Notes under the pieces: model-generated
Told to the model about the DNA's origin: nothing
What the model saw: the letters and a program-made list of their open reading frames with translations, nothing else
Databases searched by the model: none
Position numbers and translations under genes: made by a program
IMG/VR virus record: IMGVR_UViG_3300045950_000091
Span: 1 to 21,188 of that record
Direction: 5' to 3' (one strand)
Source: a virus
DNA: 21,188 nucleotides
Part shown: in pieces, positions 1-5,640 of the stretch
How the letters are laid out: each line of letters starts with the position of its first letter
Position numbering within the stretch: position 1 is the first letter of the stretch

Positions 1-104
1 TCCATACGGATGACTTTGCGACCGCAGCGTTGTCGCCAGTTCGGGATGACGCCATCGAGCAGACTAAAACCCTGTAAGATTTGTTGTTCGTATTTGAGGC
101 GCAT
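1..104 (-). CDS. Phage hypothetical protein, N-terminal fragment (cut by window edge)
   Basis: Reading leftward from an ATG at 104, the frame stays open to the window edge and gives 34 codons beginning MRLKYEQQILQGFSLLD and continuing GVIPNW. I know this general pattern from small uncharacterised phage proteins that start with a helix and an L-L-D-x-x-x-P-x-W motif, so the family resemblance is suggestive only. The ATG lies 19 bases beyond the stop of the 136-aa gene at 124-534 and is preceded by a weak purine stretch (GGTTATAGA). It is probably the next cistron of the leftward accessory operon. The C-terminus lies outside the window, so no function is assigned. Confidence 0.6.
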   Translation of the reverse strand, partial: MRLKYEQQILQGFSLLDGVIPNWRQRCGRKVIRM

Positions 105-123
105 TCTATAACCAATTTTAGTT

Positions 124-534
124 TTACATTCTTGTACGTATCATAATGCCTTCTTGCTGGATGGCCTCGGTAAGACGATCAATGGCAGCTATGATGGCCG
201 TGAGTGCGTCTACGATGTCATTAAGTTTTTCGTTCTGTTCTGTTTTGCTTTTATCCTCTGTCATTCTACCCTCCGTAAGCGACGGCGTGGTTACTTTGGT
301 GTCAGTCTTAAATTCCTTGGGTTCTAGTGGTTCGGGGATTGGACCCAACCAAAAATATTTAAACCAAGTAACCGGCATAGACCTCTCAGAGCCGTGGAAA
401 AACAATTCACCATTATTGAGTTTAACGAGACGAAGACCCTGGCTGGCCTTATCGCTATAGCCATCCGTAAACCAGTAGTAGCCATTAAACTTCGGTGTGG
501 TCTTAGACCATTCTGGATACGTTACGTCAATCAT
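124..534 (-). CDS. Phage hypothetical protein with C-terminal coiled coil
   Basis: This is a 136-aa protein. Residues 1-70 are aromatic-rich (GYYWFTDG, then FKYFWLGPIPEP). The YYW start and the F-W-x-G-P-I-P-x-P ending match the layout of many small uncharacterised phage proteins related to DUF551, whose role is unknown. Residues 71-95 are a charged linker. Residues 100-128 (LNDIVDALTAIIAAIDRL) form an amphipathic helix likely to self-associate. The start is supported by GAGGT about 8 bases upstream of the ATG at 534. It is preceded on the same strand by a stable hairpin at 559-585 and the 158-aa gene. The antisense frame at 146-460 has no comparable features. Real gene, unknown function. Confidence 0.75.
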   Translation of the reverse strand: MIDVTYPEWSKTTPKFNGYYWFTDGYSDKASQGLRLVKLNNGELFFHGSERSMPVTWFKYFWLGPIPEPLEPKEFKTDTKVTTPSLTEGRMTEDKSKTEQNEKLNDIVDALTAIIAAIDRLTEAIQQEGIMIRTRM

Positions 535-558
535 CTTTTGAACCTCATAATCCCAACC

Positions 559-585
559 GGGGCAGTGGCACCTTGCCGCTACCCC
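559..585 (-). other. Intergenic hairpin between two leftward genes
   Basis: The 27 bases form a stem of 12 paired positions with a 3-base loop. GGGG at 559-562 pairs with CCCC at 582-585, and GGCA at 567-570 pairs with TGCC around 574-577. One position is mismatched and one is a G-T wobble. It sits in the 93-base gap between the 158-aa and 136-aa genes. No T-run follows the stem on the minus strand, so it is not a classic Rho-independent terminator. It could attenuate, process or stabilise the leftward transcript. The structure is seen directly; the role is inference. Confidence 0.45.
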
Positions 586-627
586 GAAAAGTGAGTAACC
601 GATGGGGATTAAGCCATGCTCGCTAAA

Positions 628-1104
628 TTATGGTGCGCGAGGTTGCCGGGAGTTCATGGTCGCGTCGCCATAGCTGGCCTCGTTTAACTTCCAACAGCTC
701 CACTCGTCCGGCAACAGAGCGATACTCTCGCATAGCACGGTGCCCGTGGGCAAATCCTGCATTGTCAAATAGCTACTGAAACCTCTGAACCAAAGGGCAT
801 AAGAATCGCCATTCGTTTTATTAGACTGTTCACCGGCCAGGATGCCGACCGCAGAAAATACTCTCAGTTCCACGGTCCTGTGGGAGGTGGTCCTGACAAA
901 CAGCGCCGCGGACTTGGCGTCACGAAAAGCTGCTAACCATCCGCACTCCGGACGCCGATGCGTGATCTTGCCATATCCATAGTTTTCGCTGTAAAAAGCT
1001 ACGGCAGAGCGTAACTCACCCCCTGTGTTTAATGAGCATACTTTAAAAACTGGTATCAGTTCTGTCATAGACCGGCACTCGATAAAATCGGTGCTATCCG
1101 GCAT
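628..1104 (-). CDS. Phage hypothetical protein, V-L-x-x-x-[IV]-x-L-L C-terminal motif family
   Basis: This is a 158-aa protein. The N-terminal half (FKVCSL, SAVAFYSENYGYGK) is followed by FRDAKSAALFVR, which resembles the common 'F.d...A..F' segment of uncharacterised phage proteins. The end of the domain, LPTGTVLCESIALLPDEW (residues about 118-135), matches the usual 'P-x-G-T-V-L-x-x-x-[IV]-x-L-L' ending of that family. The last 20 residues are extra and basic. The family has no known function. A shorter, diverged copy of the C-terminal motif is encoded directly upstream at 1094-1186, and its stop codon overlaps this gene's start. Translational coupling is therefore plausible. The gene belongs to the leftward accessory operon. 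Confidence 0.75.
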   Translation of the reverse strand: MPDSTDFIECRSMTELIPVFKVCSLNTGGELRSAVAFYSENYGYGKITHRRPECGWLAAFRDAKSAALFVRTTSHRTVELRVFSAVGILAGEQSNKTNGDSYALWFRGFSSYLTMQDLPTGTVLCESIALLPDEWSCWKLNEASYGDATMNSRQPRAP

Positions 1105-1186
1105 GATTCAGGCTCCACATGCACCAGTTCTCCGGCAACAAGGCAATGGCTTCGCAGAGAACCGTGCCCTCAGGCAAGCTCTCCAT
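1094..1186 (-). pseudogene. Truncated duplicate of the 158-aa gene's C-terminal motif (30 codons)
   Basis: From an ATG at 1186 the minus strand encodes 30 residues and stops at 1094. The core, LPEGTVLCEAIALLPENW, aligns with LPTGTVLCESIALLPDEW near the end of the adjacent 158-aa protein. The DNA copies clearly differ, mostly at third codon positions, so the duplication is not recent. A stop codon (TGA) immediately precedes the ATG, so no longer N-terminal part remains in frame. The stop overlaps the start of the 158-aa gene. It may be a decayed paralogue or a small peptide in its own right. No good ribosome site was seen, which favours a remnant. Confidence 0.5.
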
Positions 1187-1202
1187 TCAGGAGTGGTCAT
1201 TA

Positions 1203-1352
1203 TTATGACTGAATCTGTCTCGCGCGCTGGAGCCTAAGCAAGTCATCCAGTATAGCGGCAAACGCTATATAGCGAAGCTCGGGATTTTTTATCATCTTCG
1301 TGGCCTCTAGTGCTTTCGCCACGAGTTCTTTGTACATTTTTGGTTTATTCAT
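1203..1352 (-). CDS. Small hypothetical protein (49 aa), helical
   Basis: The ORF begins at an ATG at 1352 inside the last codons of the DUF5131 gene (8-base overlap, a typical translational-coupling arrangement) and ends with three nearby stops at about 1198-1205. The product begins MNKPKMYKELVAKALEATK and then has IKNPELRYIAFAAILDDLL, i.e. two amphipathic helices with a basic end (LQRARQIQS). I do not recognise the family. Its position and coupled start support a real gene. It fills what would otherwise be an empty stretch between the DUF5131 gene and the gene remnant. A perfect 12-base palindrome (CGCTATATAGCG, 1263-1274) lies inside it. Confidence 0.6.
   Translation of the reverse strand: MNKPKMYKELVAKALEATKMIKNPELRYIAFAAILDDLLRLQRARQIQS
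1251..1274. repeat. Perfect palindrome with an alternative hairpin
   Basis: CGCTATATAGCG (1263-1274) is a perfect 12-base palindrome. The block TATAGCG occurs at 1251-1257 and again at 1268-1274, and its reverse complement CGCTATA lies between at 1263-1269. A 7-base stem (1251-1257 with 1263-1269, loop GCAAA) can therefore compete with the palindrome. It lies inside the 49-aa gene and encodes LRYIAFAAI there. A regulatory role is uncertain. Confidence 0.4.
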
Positions 1353-2244
1353 GCTGGTTTTCATAGCCTGTTCGATCTTGTAGTTTTGGCCATTGCCTTA
1401 CCTTCAATTCCTCTGGCCAGTGCTGCTCCGCGGCTCGCTTCCTCCAACGGCGTATACGAATCCAACCTGGGTCGCTAAGGTCGACGAGGTTATCCTTTCG
1501 GTTCGTTGATCCGCATAATAACGGCCCATCGGCATAGGGAACCAATCGCCCGTCGGTATGGAAGAAATGACTGACCATGTAACGCTCGGCGGGCGCCCAT
1601 ATACCCCCTTGCTTCCAAAAAAACGGTATATCGCTGGCTCGGCAAGCGCTCAGAATAGGCCGAACCCAATCTATATGCATCGGGCGCGCCCGCGGACCGC
1701 TCTCTCCGCCCACGATGACCCAATGCATGCCAGACAGATCGAGATCACTCAACGGGCCGAATAACGGCTCCAGCGACAGGAACCGCACCGTCGCCGGCAC
1801 CTTCCGAAGGTGCTCGGCCCGCCAGAGGTACTTGGTGGTCTCAATCGACACGCCCATCCACACGTTCGGAGGCCAAGTCAAGTCAAGAGCGAGCTCGGTC
1901 AGTCGCTCCGACCGCTTGGTGAGTATCTGGAAGGTGTGCCAATGGGCCTTCTCCATCGTGCGGAAAACTCTCTGGATGAAATCGAGAGGGACCTTCTCGT
2001 GGAAGAGGTCGCTCATGCTATTCACGAAGATCATCCGAGGCTTCTTCCAAGCCAAGGGAAGCTCAAGACGGTTCGGCCAGAGGCGAAGGTCAAAACCCTG
2101 TTCGTAAGGATGTCCGTGGACGCCGCGCCAGCGCTCGGCGAAAGTTTCCGCATAACAATTCTGGCAGCCCGGGCTCACCTTGGTACAGCCGGTAATCGGG
2201 TTCCAAGTGGCGTCGGTCCATTCGATGGTGGTGCTCTCGCTCAT
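1345..2244 (-). CDS. DUF5131 / phage Gp37-Gp68 family protein
   Basis: This 299-aa protein has the family hallmarks in order: T-x-W-x-P-x-x-G-C near the start, the cysteine motif C20-x6-C27-x2-C30 (GCTKVSPGCQNCYAE), NSMSDLFH (about 75-82), QILTKRSERL, WMGVSIET, LSLEPLFGPL, WVIVGGESGPRARPM, and FFWKQGG near residue 210. In the family this cysteine cluster resembles that of radical-SAM enzymes, but the reaction is not established. It is widespread in phages and near mobile genes. The length is normal and all three cysteines are intact. It follows the unknown 368-aa gene with a 19-base gap and overlaps the 49-aa gene, so the three are probably co-transcribed. No strong ribosome site precedes the ATG. 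The long antisense frames here are shadows. Confidence 0.92.
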   Translation of the reverse strand: MSESTTIEWTDATWNPITGCTKVSPGCQNCYAETFAERWRGVHGHPYEQGFDLRLWPNRLELPLAWKKPRMIFVNSMSDLFHEKVPLDFIQRVFRTMEKAHWHTFQILTKRSERLTELALDLTWPPNVWMGVSIETTKYLWRAEHLRKVPATVRFLSLEPLFGPLSDLDLSGMHWVIVGGESGPRARPMHIDWVRPILSACRASDIPFFWKQGGIWAPAERYMVSHFFHTDGRLVPYADGPLLCGSTNRKDNLVDLSDPGWIRIRRWRKRAAEQHWPEELKVRQWPKLQDRTGYENQHE

Positions 2245-2263
2245 GGCGTGTTAGTCGTTTCTT

Positions 2264-3370
2264 CTATGCTTTCGGTGGAACTAGCGGTAATAGATGTACG
2301 ATGTCCCTGGCGACGGACAGTACCGAGTTGGATGCACCACTCATAATCTCCGGGAAGTTCAAACGGGGGCGCCCGCTGTAGGGCGACACTTGCACGAAAT
2401 CCGGCTGGCAGTTGTAGTGTACCAACAGACATCTAGCAAACGAGAACATGTCATTACAAGCGATTTGATCACTGGCACTTTCAAATCCCCGTGAGTGCAC
2501 GGACTCTGAGGAATCCTGAATCAGAAAACCGACTTTAATTCCTAGTTCTTGCAGGGCTTTAGTCATTCTGCGGCAATGGACAAAGTACGGCCGGTCAAAA
2601 GGCGAGTCGTAGCTGGAATGCCAGATATTCGGCCGCATGTTGCGATCAAACTCAACCTCATCCGGGAAGTGACCATTAGTGTCTTTGTAGGCCCTGACCC
2701 AGCGATTTACCATTTCAAATGCTCTATCATAGCGGTCCAAAATCTGATGACTACGAAGATCGCTACCGTAGTCAACCAAGTCCGTAATGTCCGGTACGAT
2801 GGCCTCTCCCATACTGAGTTTTATGGCCGGAAACATGGCTTTAATGTAACCAAAGAAAGTCGCGCTTTGTTGACAGATGTGGTTCATTACCCTTGAGCTA
2901 TGGTTGTGGATTCCATCATAGACCAAATACTGAATGACGGAATCGTAGAAAACGCTATGTACGATGTCTTTATCCACATCAGCCATCGCGCAGTAATTGG
3001 ATAAATTCGTCCACATGGTTTTGAAAGATGACGTTGGGTTCTGCTCCCATTCGAGGTCGGCACGGTACAGCAAGCGATCACTTTTTTCTCCCTCTGGCAG
3101 CGAGTACAAGTAACGGCCAAAGGTAGAGATGATGGATATTTTTATCTGGTATTGTTGGCAGAAGTTGAGGATGTCTACCCAGGTCGCCGCGGACATTCCG
3201 TAAAATGGAATCACATCCGCGGGCAGCAACGCGAGGTCCATGAGGTAAATGACCTTAGTAGCCTTGCGGACGGTGGGCCATTGGTCGGCCAAGGCTGGGG
3301 AGAACAACATGATGAAGTCGGATTCTAGTCCTTCGAGGGGGACTTGTGGTTGCAGGCGAAATTCATTCAT
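2264..3370 (-). CDS. Protein of unknown function, first gene of the leftward operon
   Basis: This is a 368-aa soluble-looking protein that I do not recognise with certainty. It has alternating hydrophobic strands and helices: KVIYLMDLALL (39-49), TWVDILNFCQQYQIKISIIS (63-82), PAIKLSMGEAIVPDITDL (181-198), ALQELGIKVGFLIQDSSES (272-290) and PDFVQVSPYSGRP (323-335). This spacing resembles a TIM barrel, with E189 and D286 at strand ends, where such folds place catalytic residues. A glycoside-hydrolase-like barrel is one possibility, but it is inference only. There is no signal peptide, and cysteines are scattered. GAGG about 10 bases upstream supports the ATG at 3370. It is transcribed from the divergent promoter at 3425-3453 and lies directly upstream of DUF5131, so it may work with it. 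Confidence 0.8.
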   Translation of the reverse strand: MNEFRLQPQVPLEGLESDFIMLFSPALADQWPTVRKATKVIYLMDLALLPADVIPFYGMSAATWVDILNFCQQYQIKISIISTFGRYLYSLPEGEKSDRLLYRADLEWEQNPTSSFKTMWTNLSNYCAMADVDKDIVHSVFYDSVIQYLVYDGIHNHSSRVMNHICQQSATFFGYIKAMFPAIKLSMGEAIVPDITDLVDYGSDLRSHQILDRYDRAFEMVNRWVRAYKDTNGHFPDEVEFDRNMRPNIWHSSYDSPFDRPYFVHCRRMTKALQELGIKVGFLIQDSSESVHSRGFESASDQIACNDMFSFARCLLVHYNCQPDFVQVSPYSGRPRLNFPEIMSGASNSVLSVARDIVHLLPLVPPKA

Positions 3371-3397
3371 AGGTCTTGAGCCTCTAATTAATTATCC

Positions 3398-3427
3398 TTG
3401 ACAACGACTCATGATTAAGCTTATACT
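3398..3427 (+). promoter_or_regulatory. Rightward sigma70 promoter for the regulator and morphogenesis genes
   Basis: A perfect -35 box TTGACA (3398-3403) is separated by 18 bases from TATACT (3422-3427), which matches the -10 consensus in five of six positions. The expected start is near 3434, giving a leader of about 29 bases before the regulator ATG at 3463. The leader contains AAGGA around 3452-3456 as ribosome site. The -10 box overlaps the first TTAAGCTTA copy and the -10 box of the leftward promoter. Confidence 0.75.
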
Positions 3428-3445
3428 ATATCAGAGTTAAGCTTA
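3415..3445. promoter_or_regulatory. Paired operator-like repeats TTAAGCTTA
   Basis: TTAAGCTTA occurs at 3415-3423 and again at 3437-3445, exactly 22 bases apart, or about two helical turns. Each copy contains the perfect 8-base palindrome TAAGCTTA, so each could bind a dimer. Each lies in the spacer of one promoter and at the initial transcribed region of the other. A dimeric XRE regulator encoded at 3463 is the natural candidate to bind. The repeats are seen directly; the binding is inference. Confidence 0.65.
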
Positions 3446-3453
3446 GTAGTCAA
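3425..3453 (-). promoter_or_regulatory. Leftward sigma70 promoter for the accessory operon
   Basis: On the minus strand TTGACT (3453-3448) is followed after 17 bases by TATAGT (3430-3425). Each box matches consensus at five of six positions. The expected start is near 3418, about 48 bases before the 368-aa gene's ATG at 3370. The -10 box overlaps that of the rightward promoter at 3425-3427, so RNA polymerase should not be able to occupy both at once. Confidence 0.7.
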
Positions 3454-3462
3454 GGAAAAGTT

Positions 3463-3816
3463 ATGAAAAAAATTCATCGCATGATCCGTCAGGCTAGGAT
3501 GGATATGGGCTATAGTCGTTCTGCCTTGGCGCAGAAATTAGGTATCAGTGTAACCCATATGTGCGACTTGGAGAAGGGCTTAAAGGTTCCGTCCACGCAG
3601 TTGCTATGCAAGCTTGAGCGTGCACTTGGCGCTGGTCAGGGGACGTTATTGTCCTGTAATGGTAAAGCTCTGCCACTGGCTATGCGGCGGTTGTTGAAAG
3701 TTAACCAGGGCATGATCACAGAGATTGTGTTAAGGTTGGTGGAGATGCCAGAGGAGATGGTGTGGATACGCGATGGTCTGCGTCAGCAGTATTTGGCATT
3801 GCAGAAAACCCCATAA
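3463..3816 (+). CDS. XRE-family helix-turn-helix transcriptional regulator
   Basis: This is a 117-aa DNA-binding protein. Residues 1-60 form a Cro/CI-type domain: IRQARMDMGYSRSALAQKLG, then ISVTHMCDLEKGLKVPS, with the turn around 26-31 and the recognition helix about 29-38. Residues 61-117 are a short helical tail, probably for dimerisation. There is no Ser-Lys protease domain, so RecA-driven cleavage as in lambda CI is not expected. AAGGA 6-10 bases upstream supports the start. It is the first rightward gene after the divergent promoters and the TTAAGCTTA pair, so it probably regulates itself and the leftward operon. Being co-directional with the virion genes, it may also set their expression. 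Confidence 0.88.
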   Translation: MKKIHRMIRQARMDMGYSRSALAQKLGISVTHMCDLEKGLKVPSTQLLCKLERALGAGQGTLLSCNGKALPLAMRRLLKVNQGMITEIVLRLVEMPEEMVWIRDGLRQQYLALQKTP

Positions 3817-3834
3817 TGATGGAGTATAAAACCT

Positions 3835-4167
3835 ATGTTCTCAGTCGGTATATTCAATTGGAACAAAACGGCGTTGATTAATTGGGAACAGTTATCACGG
3901 TTGGAATATGGACGGCTGGAGGAGCAGCCGGAATTTGGTTGGGTGGTGTGGGGAGTTTATGTCAGTGGCTTATCGGCAGCCCCTGCTAGGGAAATTCTCG
4001 TAAGAGGTCTAGCCTCGGAGGACGAAGCCAAGCAGAAATTAGAGGAGTTCGGACAAGTCATTAACCGGTCTATTAACATACAAGTCGTCTTGCCACCGCC
4101 GCCGCAACAACTGCGGCTTGACCCACATGCTATATTTCCTGAATTTTCGCCGGGAGGCCGGGGGTGA
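3835..4167 (+). CDS. Hypothetical protein (110 aa)
   Basis: I do not recognise this protein. It starts MFSVGIFNWNKTALINWEQL, continues with a beta-like segment GWVVWGVYVSGLS (35-47), a helix rich in Glu and Lys (SEDEAKQKLEEFGQVI, about 61-76), and a proline-rich tail (VLPPPPQQL). The compact strand-helix layout suggests a small soluble alpha/beta domain. GGAG at 3821-3824, ten bases before the ATG, supports the start. It lies 18 bases after the regulator and ends one base before the DUF2235 start, so it belongs to the same transcript. It has no signal peptide or membrane segment. Function unknown. Confidence 0.7.
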   Translation: MFSVGIFNWNKTALINWEQLSRLEYGRLEEQPEFGWVVWGVYVSGLSAAPAREILVRGLASEDEAKQKLEEFGQVINRSINIQVVLPPPPQQLRLDPHAIFPEFSPGGRG

Positions 4168-4168
4168 T

Positions 4169-4963
4169 ATGTTGGTTGCGTTTGATGGCACCTGGGCGAA
4201 GAACGAACCTGATGATGCTTTTGATACGAATGTAATAAAGTTTACAGAAGTATACGACCAGGATGAGCTTATCGCCTATTGGTCGGGCCCGGGCACGCGT
4301 GTAGGTTGGGTCGGGAAGATTCTTGGTGGAGGGTTTGGTGCCGGTGGCAAACAACGTATTAATGAAGCCATCCGACAGATAAAGAACAATCTTGGGGCAC
4401 GGCCACTTGACGTTGTTGGTTTCAGTCGGGGGGCGGCGATGGCGGTTGATTTGTGTAACCAGCTATCCAAGCTAAAAATAAAGATAAATGTTCGCTTCCT
4501 GGGCTTATTTGACATGGTGGGGTCTTTTGGTATACCGTGGAACCTCTGGAATATGGGTTATGATCTGAAGTTGCCGTTGAATGTGCATGTAGCGGCGCAT
4601 GCAATGGCCGCGCATGAAAAGCGGCTGGCGTTTAAGTTAGTGCGGTTGGAGTGGCATACTCAGGACCGTGGGCGTGCACAGTGGTCAAAGAATAAGATTA
4701 TTGAGTGTTGGTTTCGTGGAGTCCATAGTGACATTGGTGGCGGTAATGGTAATATAGCCTTGTCGTGTTTTCCTTTATATTGGATGTGCCAGCAGGCTAT
4801 GATAGCTGGGGTAAAACTAAAACTGGATGTGATGGAGCGGTGTCGGCCTAATCGGGATCATGCAGTAGCCCATATCTCTGAAACCGTCGGCTTGAAAACG
4901 GCACCAAGGTTGATTCTGGCAACAGATCATATTCATGAATCCGTCCAGTTGGATAAAGTATGA
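4169..4963 (+). CDS. DUF2235 (Tle1-like) alpha/beta hydrolase
   Basis: From ATG 4169 the protein has 264 aa. It opens with the family's LVAFDGTWAKNEPDD (usual form 'FDGTWN'). The nucleophile elbow G-F-S-R-G-A (84-89) gives Ser86; LGLFDMVGSFG (111-121) supplies Asp115; and RGVHSDIGGG (183-192) supplies His186. All three expected catalytic residues are present. DUF2235 is the catalytic domain of type VI secretion phospholipase effectors of the Tle1 group, so lipid or ester hydrolysis is likely. This copy is near minimal length and has no signal peptide. An in-frame TTG at 4118 would add 17 residues, but 4169 follows GGGGGTGAT and fits the family N-terminus. Lying between a regulator and terminase genes is unusual; lysis, envelope damage or host takeover are possible roles. 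Confidence 0.88.
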   Translation: MLVAFDGTWAKNEPDDAFDTNVIKFTEVYDQDELIAYWSGPGTRVGWVGKILGGGFGAGGKQRINEAIRQIKNNLGARPLDVVGFSRGAAMAVDLCNQLSKLKIKINVRFLGLFDMVGSFGIPWNLWNMGYDLKLPLNVHVAAHAMAAHEKRLAFKLVRLEWHTQDRGRAQWSKNKIIECWFRGVHSDIGGGNGNIALSCFPLYWMCQQAMIAGVKLKLDVMERCRPNRDHAVAHISETVGLKTAPRLILATDHIHESVQLDKV

Positions 4964-5640
4964 GCATGCGTGGGCGACCACCTGGTAATAGTTTGACGGC
5001 TAAAATGGCAGTGTTGGCCCGCAGTCAGCGCAGCTACAAAACGCTGATTGAAACCATGAAGTTGTTGCTGACGGAGCAAGATGGCACGAAATTTCACCGT
5101 GCTATGATGCGGTTGGATAACGGCGAGGCTAATCAGTTTATTGAGTTGCTTAAGCAAGCCCGTGAATTTCTGCAACTGGAAATACTGATTAACTATGGCT
5201 TACCCGTTGTTTTTGAAATGATGACCGATGTGTATGCCGACTATAGCAAGGCGAAGCAAAAAGGGTTCAAAAACAAAGTTGATAGAATGCAGTTGATTGA
5301 CTGCTATACGAAGCTGCTTAAGGTCGTTGGTCAAGTCAATCTAACGCAGATGAGCGTTAATACGTTGATTAACAACACCCCGGAAGAACATTATGTCGTT
5401 ATGCACGACATGCGACAAGAGATTATTAAGATGTTTGGCGACATCGCTAATAAAAACGTCACGGTTGATGTCAAACCGGAGGACAACACTTATGGCATGG
5501 AACTGGAAAAAAGTAACGGAGGGAGCCTTGCTCATCGGGACGACGGTGGGGGCTCCTCTAGCGGCGGAATATCTTCAACAGAATCCAAAATGGGCGATAG
5601 CGGCGCAAACAGCGGCGGTGCTCACGGCGTGGTTGCGTAA
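4960..5640 (+). CDS. Putative terminase small subunit with overprinted C-terminus
   Basis: This is a 226-aa protein starting at an ATG that overlaps the hydrolase stop (ATGA). The N-terminus carries RGRPPG, an AT-hook-like DNA-binding patch. Residues 20-160 are almost all helical (AREFLQLEILINYGL, VDRMQLIDCYTKLLKVVGQV). Position directly before the large terminase and the helical, basic character suggest the DNA-recognition subunit of the packaging motor, but no definite family motif was seen. From about residue 177 the sequence becomes low complexity, rich in Gly, Ser and Asp (DDGGGSSSGG). Exactly there the next gene (5492) begins in the +1 frame with a strong ribosome site, so the tail is probably an overprinted extension. 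Confidence 0.6.
   Translation: MSMRGRPPGNSLTAKMAVLARSQRSYKTLIETMKLLLTEQDGTKFHRAMMRLDNGEANQFIELLKQAREFLQLEILINYGLPVVFEMMTDVYADYSKAKQKGFKNKVDRMQLIDCYTKLLKVVGQVNLTQMSVNTLINNTPEEHYVVMHDMRQEIIKMFGDIANKNVTVDVKPEDNTYGMELEKSNGGSLAHRDDGGGSSSGGISSTESKMGDSGANSGGAHGVVA
5478..5482 (+). promoter_or_regulatory. Strong ribosome-binding site inside the putative small terminase gene
   Basis: GGAGG at 5478-5482 lies nine bases before the ATG at 5492. It is an optimal Shine-Dalgarno sequence within the coding region of the preceding gene. It is the main reason to accept the overlapping ORF 5492-5704 as a translated gene and to reject the longer start at 5393. Confidence 0.7.

Noticed and set aside
1810-2346. 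178-codon open frame on the plus strand
   Set aside because: It is antisense to the DUF5131 gene, whose family motifs are unmistakable; composition and position mark it as a shadow.
4118-4168. N-terminal extension of the DUF2235 gene from a TTG
   Set aside because: The family starts directly with the FDGTW strand, and ATG 4169 has a usable ribosome site; the extension would overlap the previous gene.
5393-5491. Longer start of the 70-aa overlapping gene
   Set aside because: The extra 33 residues are a shadow of the small terminase frame, and the GGAGG site fixes the start at 5492.
5505-5515. Run of A residues as a programmed frameshift site joining the small terminase and the 70-aa frame
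   Set aside because: The A-run is downstream of the independent ATG and strong ribosome site, and no pseudoknot or stem could be recognised; simple internal initiation is sufficient.
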